Assembly (NCBI GenBank): GCA_022496185.1
Contig: WTXG01000094.1
Location: forward strand, 1 to 64,000
Length of the DNA: 64,000 nt
Source: Multifurca ochricompacta
Lineage: Eukaryota; Basidiomycota; Agaricomycetes; Russulales; Russulaceae
Reading direction: 5' to 3'
The position numbers and the translations under genes are program-made. The notes under the pieces are model-generated. The model had not been told where the DNA came from. It did no database searches and saw only the letters and a program-made list of their open reading frames with translations. Positions within the stretch are counted from its first letter, which is position 1. Each line of letters starts with the position of its first letter. Shown piece after piece: positions 56,479 through 64,000 of the stretch.

Positions 56479-59288
56479 TTATTCTACAGAAACCGGAGAA
56501 AAGTCAGAAAAAGCATCTGCAGCCTGCTCCTGCCACATAGAATGGTAGAGACCGCCAGCCCGCATAAGGTCCTCGTGAGTGCCCTGCTCGATTACTGAAC
56601 CGTCCTTGAGCACAATAATTATATCTGTCGCAAAAGAGAGGTCAAGCAACCATCAAGAACAAGGATAGCTCGCGTGTGGGCTCCCACCTGCTTCGACGAC
56701 AGTCCGCAGACGGTGGGCGATGAAGATGCTCGTACGTGCACGGTCCAGCAGCGTCGAGTTAATATTCTTCATGAGCTCCGACTCTGTCTGGGCATCCAAC
56801 GCAGAAGTCTATACAGGACTTCGTGTCAGCATTGTGACACGCACGACAAGCGCACGCCTACCGCCTCATCAAAGAACAAAATCGGCGGATCTTTCAGCAA
56901 AGCACGGGCCACCGCAAGTCGCTGCTTTTCACCTCCAGAAACCATTAGCCCACGCTCACCGACCGTGGTCGCGTATCCGTCTGGCATTTTCATAACTGCA
57001 TCGTGCGCCTGCGCCTTCTTCATTGCCGCGATAACCTCCTCGTCACTCGCGTCCAGTCGTCCATATCGCACGTTATGCATGATGTCTGCATGGAACAGTG
57101 GCGTGTCCTGGGGGACAACACCAACTACGCCACGCAACGACGCCAGTTGCACACGAAATATGTCTTGGCCATCGATAAGGATGCGACCCCCCGTTGGCTC
57201 GTAGAGGCGGTAGAGTAGCCGGAACACGGTTGACTTGCCACAGCCTGAGGGTCCGACGATGGCCACCTTCTTTCCGGCGGGAATGGTAAATGAGAGGTCA
57301 CGGAATATCGGACGGGAAGGGTGGTAGGCAAAAGCGACGTTCTCAAAGGTGATTTCACCCCCGGAGAGCGTAAGAGGTCTTGCATCTGGTGGGTCCTGAG
57401 TTCAAAATTCAGCCAAAAAACATCAAGTATCACAAAGGATGAATTGCAAGACCTTCGCCGGGGTGTGCTCTGCCTGGATATTAAAGAGAACCTCCATGTC
57501 TAGGAGGCTCTGTCTGACCTCGCGGTAAATAGTACCGAGAAAGTTAAGAGGCATGGATAATTGGAACACGAGTTGATTGACCATGACAAGGTCTCCAACG
57601 GTCATCGTCCCTGTCCATGGTCATGTGAGGCATCGAAGACAAGGCAGCAGTTCCAACTGACCATTAATGACGCCCTGCGCCGCGAGTAACATGATTCCAG
57701 TGAGCGCAGTTGAGAAAATAATGTTCTGGCCTGAGTTGAGGAGCGCAAGTGACGTCGCAATTTTGACAGAAGCCTTTTCGTACGCGCGTAAGTGTGTGTC
57801 ATACTGCTTAATCTCGTACTGCTCGTTGTTGAAGTTCTGTACATATCACAGAAATCAGTGTATGACGTTCATCGCTTATCAGGGAAGACGGGGGAGGGGG
57901 GCGTGGACGCAGACCTTTACAGCTTCATAATTAAGTAGCGAGTCAACAGCGACAGTCGCAGCCTTGTTATCTGCTGAATTTGCCTGACGGCGGAACTGCG
58001 TCCTGGTTATTCCGTTTGGTACAACGAGTCCAGCAGCAGAAAGTCAATAATACCGACTCACCGCCACGCCGTCGTACGGACAGTGAACCACGTGTATGCA
58101 GCCATGGTCGCAAGCGTAATAGCTGCATAGTCCCAACCGAACTTGTAAGTCTAGGCATAGTTAAGGTTTATTTATCAAAAGGGAGTTCGCTTACGCACCA
58201 AAATACCACACACAAGAGATATTTCAAGCGCTGTGGGAATGACGCGGAATAATATCGCCTGCAGGATGAATGTGACGCCTCTAAAGTCGTTGCCACGAGC
58301 GCCACATGAATTCTCCCAAGAACCCAACGCGAAAAAAAAAAAGGAAACAAATAAGAGGGGAGACGTACTTAGTACCGCGGTCAATAGCGCGTGTGAGTCC
58401 GCCAGTCTGTCGAGAGAGATGGAACTTGAGGTCAAGGTTAAGGAGATGTTCGAATGTCTGACGAGCGACAGTGCGCACGGCACGCTGACCGACGTTTGCA
58501 AAAACGGCGTTCAATAACTCGCCGAACAGCGTGGCGCCTATGCGCGCTGCGCCATCTGTAATTGACATGCACAATCTCAGAGGTTTGGTTTGAAAATCAA
58601 CCGGAGGGGGGGGGGGGTCAAGGGGAGACACACAAGCAAGAATGACAGAGCCACAGACTACCCACACGGTCGAGTGTGCATCGAGGGGGATATTGAGAGT
58701 GTCAATGATCTCTTTGAAAAAGAGGGGGACCTGCACGTTAAGCAGCTAACCAAAAAAGTAAAGACCAATGGTGGGTACATCAGCGGTCTCTTCTGGATGA
58801 AATAATGCCCGTAAAGTAGCTGAGAGACGACAAACCTTACCACCGACCAACAGACTGACACCCAAGATGACGCGTCCCCTCGTACCCCAATCATTTTTCG
58901 GCCATATGTGTACCGCGAGCTTGCGCACGATGGCCCAATCTCGTCGGCGTTGCTCCGCATTCGATACGACTACTTTCGATGCTGCCGGCGGCGCGGTCTC
59001 CTTTACATTGGTGGATTGTGACGCGCTCTTCTCTTGCTCTGGTCGGACAAGCCGACTGAGTGCGCGCGGATGAGGCGGTGCCTTCCGCGGCGAAAAACAA
59101 AGGTGCGGGTGTAGATATGAAGGCCCGGACGACGACAACTCCACTCTCGCTTGATGGCGCGGGCCTGGTCGGACCGCGGATTGTCCCCACCAATACGTGC
59201 GAGGGTTCAAAAGTGGACGTGAAGGTCCTATATGTACGCGCGGTATCCGTCCATGGCGTAAAGCAGCGACTCCCCGGAAGGCGCTCAT
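56479..59288 (-). CDS. ATM1: Mitochondrial ABC transporter Atm1
   Basis: Half-size ABC exporter of the mitochondrial inner membrane, needed for cytosolic iron-sulfur protein assembly. ATG at 59288; exon 1 (59288-58836) holds an Arg-rich N-terminus and [20 protein letters not shown]. Exon 2 starts at 58745 ([20 protein letters not shown]). Later exons: [74 protein letters not shown]. The nucleotide-binding domain has Walker [10 protein letters not shown], signature VSGGEKQR, Walker B ILFFDEA and the H-loop IFIAHRL. Stop TAA at 56479-56481 after [10 protein letters not shown]. At least ten introns are needed; I saw no broken frame. Confidence 0.95.
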
Positions 59289-60203
59289 CGTCGTGGTTAA
59301 TCTCGTAGGCTTGACCGTCGGGTGCGGGGAACGAAGTGACGTGCGTGAAGTAGAGTAGGATGCCTCGGGCCGTGTATTGCCGTGCGTGCTGCCCCTCCCC
59401 CTCAAGAATGCGTTTGCGTGCGATTTGCATCACTCACGCCTCATCATGCATGCGGGAAACGGGTGGGTTTTATCTAATAATTAAATCGATCCAAACAATA
59501 CTGGCCGTTAAAATCCCACAAAGTGGGTGCGCTAGGAAATCTGCGACCCGAGGAATTCAGTCTTATCTAGTTCTGCTCCCTGTGGGAGACAGCAATGCCC
59601 AGATGGGCAATTAACATCACTAACATCCTCTCGGGCGCGTAAATTATTGCTCTACATGACTAAAGGGTTTACGAGACTATGCTTCTACTTGGCCTCGTGA
59701 ACCTAATTCATGAAGTCAGGTGCGCCCACCTTCGAGTCTATACCTATGCTAGACAGAGGAAGAATAATAAAACATGAAGGTGCCCAGAAAGTAGCCCTCA
59801 AACGGCATCATGAGCGTTCACTCCTGCTCATGCGCCCCCCGAACATGTCTCCTGAGGAACGATGGCCCGGCCCTCATAGAAGGATTGACTTTTTTGCGGG
59901 GATCCACTCTTATCGATGGTTCCTTCGTTCCTCTTTAACTCCCGGTTCGAGCACCCCTCTTGCTACGCGTTCTAATGGGCCGCCCGTCACAACCAACCAC
60001 TTTTGATTGGAATTCGCCTCTAGATCGTGTTGGCGGGTCTAGGAATACACTCCTTATCATAGAATTCAAATTGATGCGAGGTAGCAGATGCCTTTCCATC
60101 CGACGCTCGCGGCTTTTTTAATTTTGCCGTGCTGTGGGGCTCGTGCGTCGTATCACGCCTCGATCATACCGTTCCAGCCCCTAACCCATTATCCGTTCTT
60201 TAT

Positions 60204-60217
60204 TTAGCTGGCACCAC

Positions 60218-60264
<47 letters not shown>

Positions 60265-60434
60265 GATGTTGTGATTTCTGCAGCGCGTTGTGTCGCTTCA
60301 AGGATGTAGTCGATGATGATCCCGAGGGGTTTGGTCTGATCACTATGGAATTGAGAGCACTTGATGATTCTCTCGCGGAACTTGTCGCCTATCTCGTCTT
60401 TCACCTCCAAACGTATACATCCTTTCTTCTTCAT
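60204..60434 (-). CDS. Small hypothetical ORF ending in a Thr run
   Basis: A 76-codon frame with ATG at 60434 has plausible composition (EVKDEIGDKFRERIIKCSQF, LGIIIDYILEATQRAAEI) before about 15 Thr codons encoded by the TTG microsatellite and a final SGAS. A CAG just upstream could be a splice acceptor from a further exon. No family is recognised; it could be chance. Confidence 0.25.
60218..60264. repeat. (TTG)n microsatellite
   Basis: About fifteen TTG units occur in succession. Confidence 0.9.
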
Positions 60435-60907
60435 GGCGATGTCTGGGCTTTGGGATGGCGAAGGGCACGCGCGTCAAACTTGAACTTGAGATGGGGTAGC
60501 TAGAAACTGGGCATAGCTCTTGGCGATAGTACGATAGTTAGTGGCAATGGTGTTGGGCGATGAATCGTACCGACCCCAAGCAATGATAATGATATATGGC
60601 GCATTAAATTAAAAGTTGTTAAGATGATTCAGTCTTTTACTACAGTACACAATTCGAGTCGTAAGATACCACGATACAAAACAACAATACCAGTCCAAGA
60701 CTCCTCCAGGTAAATCAACAAGCCGTAGTACTGTATCTGGACAATAGCAGGAGTGCGCCAGCAGTGGAAAAAGAAATTTGAAAATTTGAATGCAGACAAG
60801 GCAAAAAGATAACTTTCAGGAGAGGGGGGTTCTTCAGTCTCGCGGCAGAGTCTCATGGAATCGACTTTCCCCAGCGGCACTCCCACCTGCACCCACGTTC
60901 CCATCTT

Positions 60908-62958
60908 CTATAGGACCGCACCATCGGCTTCCGCCTCCGCGTTTGCAGCGCCGTTGACGACCGAATGTGACGCACGGACTTCGGGTGCCTTCTCTTGCTG
61001 GCGTTGGCTCGAGCGCCGAGATACGGGGGCGCCACCCTCGGGCGACGGTGTGCCACGTGCCTTTTTGTCGTTCTGCTCAAGCACAAAGGGACGATGTCAG
61101 TCAGCACGCTGGCCTGTTATAACGGAAAAGGGAAAGACGCACGAGGTACCCGCCGCGAGTGAGTTCAGTGGAACCGTGGGGATGGCCGCGGTACGAGGGC
61201 GGTTCTGTATCCTCGTCTACCCCGCGCAGGTCGTGGTATGCACCAGGAGGGTGCGCGCCTTCATCTTCATCCGCCTCATGCTGCTCCTCCTCGACGCTGC
61301 TTCCCTCTTCCTCTTCGCCCTCCTCTTCCTCAGAAACGTAACCCGCTGCTCGGACAGCAGCCGCGATAGGCCCAGAGCGTTCAAGTGACTCGCTCGCTAC
61401 GAGATACCTTGCACAGAGCATGCGTATGTCATTCCACCACTCCATCATATCCTCGTGTGAGCGCGCGCGGAAGCTCCATGCGTGTTGGCTAGGGCGGCCG
61501 ATACGTAGCGATCCGGTCTTGGTTGACCCTGCACCATCCTTACGGCCCTCTATGTGGAACTTATGCGACTTGGCGTTAGAGTTCGCGGCGGGACCAAGTG
61601 TGCAGAGAGGCAAAAAGAGCGAGAAGAACGGCGAGTTCGCCTGTGCTGAATCCGACGAAGTGTACTCATGCAGAAAACCAGAGGGCGTGAGGACGAAGTA
61701 AGATTCGCGGTATGCACGCGTAAATCGCTTCTTGCGCTCAAGATAACCCGAATGTACGGCGATGACGGACGGATCCTCCTTACTCGGGTAGTTGATCGTC
61801 TCTGGATTGCGGAGTGGGGTCTCAGGATCAAGGAGATGGTCAGAGCGAGCAGAAAAGGAGATCCACTCGTAGTCAGGGGGAAGGGCGGCCATCTGAGAAC
61901 CGAGGAAACGCCAGGTGTCTTGGACAGAGGCAGACATGCGAGATTGCCACTCGTCAAAAGTCTGCCAGGCAGACTGAATGGCACGGACAATTCCTTCTTC
62001 AAAATGGGCTGAATTTTGTTGCATGATAACGATAGACTTTTGGAGCGCATTCTCCTCATTGACTTGCTTATGAAGTTGACGAATGACGGCGAGATTCGCG
62101 ACGTATCTAAAAGGAGTAAGTGTGTACTTTAATGAGAGAGTCGGATCAACGCACGGGTCGGACTTGGCGGTGACTTGAAGCGGAGTGTTTTTGAAGGTGG
62201 AAATATCTGTGGAGAGTTGAGCCACAAGGCGCCCAGAAAGTTCACGCTCCTTGGCAACGCTTGTGGCGAGCCTTCCAGTATCGTTCTGGATGTTCTGCAA
62301 AAGCGGATTACGTCATCAACATAGGTCTGCGCAATCGTGCAGTCGCAGCGGACCTTAATGTGGGCCTTTATCTCTACGCGCAATTTTTGGAGGTGCTGTA
62401 CTATGGAACCATCGATTGTACGACCGAGGTTGGCGTGCTGATCCGCAATGATGCGAGTCTTGTCGCGAATGGCATAGTATATGTCCTATGTTGGATGCAC
62501 ACTTAGGTGAGCAGGTGATGAGGACTGGCAGGGACGAAGGATTACGGACTTGGAGACCGCCTTCACCAAGGAATTGATTGGCGGAGCGGAAGGGAACTTG
62601 AATGACGGCGCCGAGTTTTGTCATTTCTTTAGCAGTATTGTTCTCGATATCTGCAATACCCTAAAGAATGCCGGTGAGGGTATGAATGAATAAAAATAAG
62701 GAAGTAGATGATCAGATGAGAAATTGACCTCAAAGTAAGCTACTAGCTGCTTCACGATAGCCTTCCAGCGACGAAACGTTCAATGAGGACGTCGGAAGGA
62801 CGAAGGTCATGAGGGGCAATATTCTTCTTGATGAGGGATTGAGAACGAGAAATGGTCGAGCCTTGCTTGCTAGCACGGGAATTGAGGTGGCTCTTGATAC
62901 TGAAGCAGCGTCGTTCATGATGGCTTGAAGGAAAAGGAAAGGGAAAAGGAGAAGTCAA
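60908..62958 (-). CDS. Slm1/2-like BAR and PH domain protein
   Basis: Slm proteins bind PI(4,5)P2 at eisosomes and link TORC2 to its substrates. N-terminal part from ATG 62958 (alternative 62918): SRSQSLIKKN and HDLRPSDVLIERF, then the BAR-like helical region (AIVKQLVAYFE, MTKLGAVIQVPFRSANQFLG, LAVIRQLHKQVNEEN, AWQTFDEWQSRM). A PH domain follows at about 61760-61400 (SGYLERKKRFTRAYRESYFV, LRIGRPSQHAWSFRARSHED). An acidic segment (EEEEGEEEEGSSVEEE) and a basic, Ser-rich tail end at TAG 60908-60910 after an intron near 61140-61070. At 62761-62778 the frame changes by one base (IERFVA then WKAIVK in another frame), which no intron explains. Confidence 0.85.
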
Positions 62959-63180
62959 GTGTATGCGCAGCGCAAATGCATATCATATGTAGCCCTGTTG
63001 ACGTCACTTGGACCCGGAACACCTGACACCAGGACCCCGTGTGACTTTGCCACCTAAAACAAACCCTTTTTGACCGTCCTTTTCTTTTTTGCCATTGCAG
63101 CACTCTGAATCTCTCTTCCTCCTTTAGGCTTTTTAAATTAACTTGACTTAGCATCTCATACCCTGGTCTCTGTTGCGAAC
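62959..63180. promoter_or_regulatory. Divergent promoter, SLM1-like and PHO88
   Basis: 222 nt between two start codons. A TTTTCTTTTTTGCC pyrimidine stretch lies near 63080-63095, 90-100 nt before the PHO88 ATG. No defined sites. Confidence 0.45.
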
Positions 63181-64000
63181 ATGAACTCCCCGTTACAAAG
63201 CCTTGCCATCTCCCTCGGCGTGATGCAACGTATTTACCTTGTTCCCTTTGCCCCATTTTCTTCTTCTGACCCCGTACCCTGCATACGTGTCATCGTTTAG
63301 TCGCCCGTAAAGTCCCATTCGACAACCCTCAGGTGCTCGACTATGTCCGAATAGGCTACATTTCAAGTCAGGTCATCTCCCTCCTTGTGTATTACTACAC
63401 TTCTTCTAAAGTGAGTCACATTTCCTTACCATTACCAGCTCATCAACTTCACAGCTAATCCACAACATCCACTCCTCACGTGCGCTAGATAAAGGCTAAG
63501 GATGACCAGACGATGCTCAAGTATGGTGCGTGTTCAACTCGCCTACAAATTATTATTATTTTTTTCGTGATGGCGTCGTATCTAATGCACTTACTCGACT
63601 CTTCTCAGTGGAGGCTGGAAACCCGATGGTGCGTCATCGCCCTTGCCCACATCCCCGTCTCTTTAATACTTTTTTACTTAGTCCCAAGAACCTGGAAAGC
63701 TCGTCACTACCACAGTACGCGATTACGACCTCGCTGAGACGTCCAAGCTCGTGCGTGTCCGCTCTCCCCTTCTCTTCTCCGCTGAACGGTGGTTTACTGC
63801 TTTATTTTTATTTTTTTGTTTTTTCAACAGATCAAGGGCGTATATACCTCCGTCGCGATGATGGCTTTCCTCCATTTATACCTTAAATATTCTCAGCCAC
63901 TCTTCGTACAGGCTATCATGGCCTTTAAGTCTCTCTACGAAGCCAAAACGGTCAAAATTCACGTTCTTGGCCAGAAGGCTGATGGTGACCTCAAGCGACC
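63181..64000 (+). CDS. PHO88: Pho88/Snd3 ER membrane protein, 3' end outside window
   Basis: Pho88 (Snd3) is an ER membrane protein of the SND targeting route, first linked to phosphate transport. Exons: 63181-63229, 63301-63410, 63489-63525, 63609-63628, 63682-63750, 63831 onward; introns 53-83 nt with correct phases. Marks: MNSPLQSLAISLGVMQ, ARKVPFDNPQVLDYVRIGY, the segment SSQVISLLVYYYTSSK, then TTTVRDYDLAETSKL and a hydrophobic stretch SVAMMAFLHLYLKYSQPLFV. Exon 4 has 20 nt. The family normally ends shortly after LKRP, where the window stops, so only a few residues should be missing. Confidence 0.93.

Larger units (their letters stand above)
59289..60907. other. Intergenic region between ATM1 and SLM1-like
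   Basis: It holds the ATM1 promoter and the SLM1-like 3' region. A (TTG)n tract at about 60218-60264 is the main landmark. No gene is established; one small minus-strand frame (60204-60434) is listed separately. Confidence 0.5.

Noticed and set aside
56674..57218. Plus-strand frames opposite the Atm1 nucleotide-binding domain
   Set aside because: The minus strand encodes Walker A, signature and Walker B in order.
1957..64000. tRNA or rRNA genes
   Set aside because: No cloverleaf with A and B boxes or rRNA sequence could be recognised by eye; a tRNAscan run would be decisive.

Overview
The window reads as nuclear DNA of a filamentous basidiomycete, probably an Agaricomycete. Protein-coding genes are split by many short GT-AG introns (about 48-110 nt), genes stand close together on both strands, and the recognisable proteins (Utp7, mitochondrial uL30, Gup1, casein kinase II beta, a P450, Atm1, an Slm1-type BAR-PH protein, Pho88) are typical fungal housekeeping or accessory proteins. 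I cannot name the species.

Layout. 1-1956: 3' part of UTP7. 1957-33099: a transposon block of about 31 kb with deeply nested insertions. It holds two Ty3/Gypsy chromovirus copies (Gypsy-1 5990-13415, Gypsy-2 18054-25537), a decayed hAT transposase gene (13416-16910, element end at 18000), non-autonomous hAT elements with exact 8-bp duplications, and solo LTRs of several families with 5-bp duplications. One pair of hAT ends (18039 and 33099) appears to enclose a 15-kb composite. 33185-36292: a Crinkler-like P-loop NTPase plus PD-(D/E)xK nuclease gene directly against the transposon block. 36565-64000: gene-rich DNA with mitochondrial uL30 (+), GUP1 (-), CK2 beta (+), an FAD monooxygenase (-), a 5-kb gene-free gap, a P450 (+), an ECM11-like gene (-), ATM1 (-), SLM1-like (-) and PHO88 (+, cut by the window end).

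Most notable points. (1) Both Gypsy copies carry, after the pol chromodomain, a separate third ORF of about 395 codons (11618-12812 and 23725-24912) with an unfamiliar N-terminal part, a predicted coiled coil and a cluster of CCHC-like zinc knuckles; it is kept between two diverged subfamilies. (2) The primer binding site of these elements is complementary to the predicted first 10 nt of their own transcript, as in self-priming Tf1/sushi elements. (3) The two LTRs of Gypsy-2 differ at about 24 sites and nearly all are C-to-T or G-to-A changes at CpG; the same process explains stop codons in hAT, pol and ORF3. (4) Target-site duplications allow the insertion order to be read, including an empty site for one hAT element.

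Functionally, the host genes are independent housekeeping units. Two divergent pairs (GUP1/CK2 beta and SLM1-like/PHO88) share short upstream regions. Exon borders come from reading frame, splice signals and family knowledge, not from transcripts.
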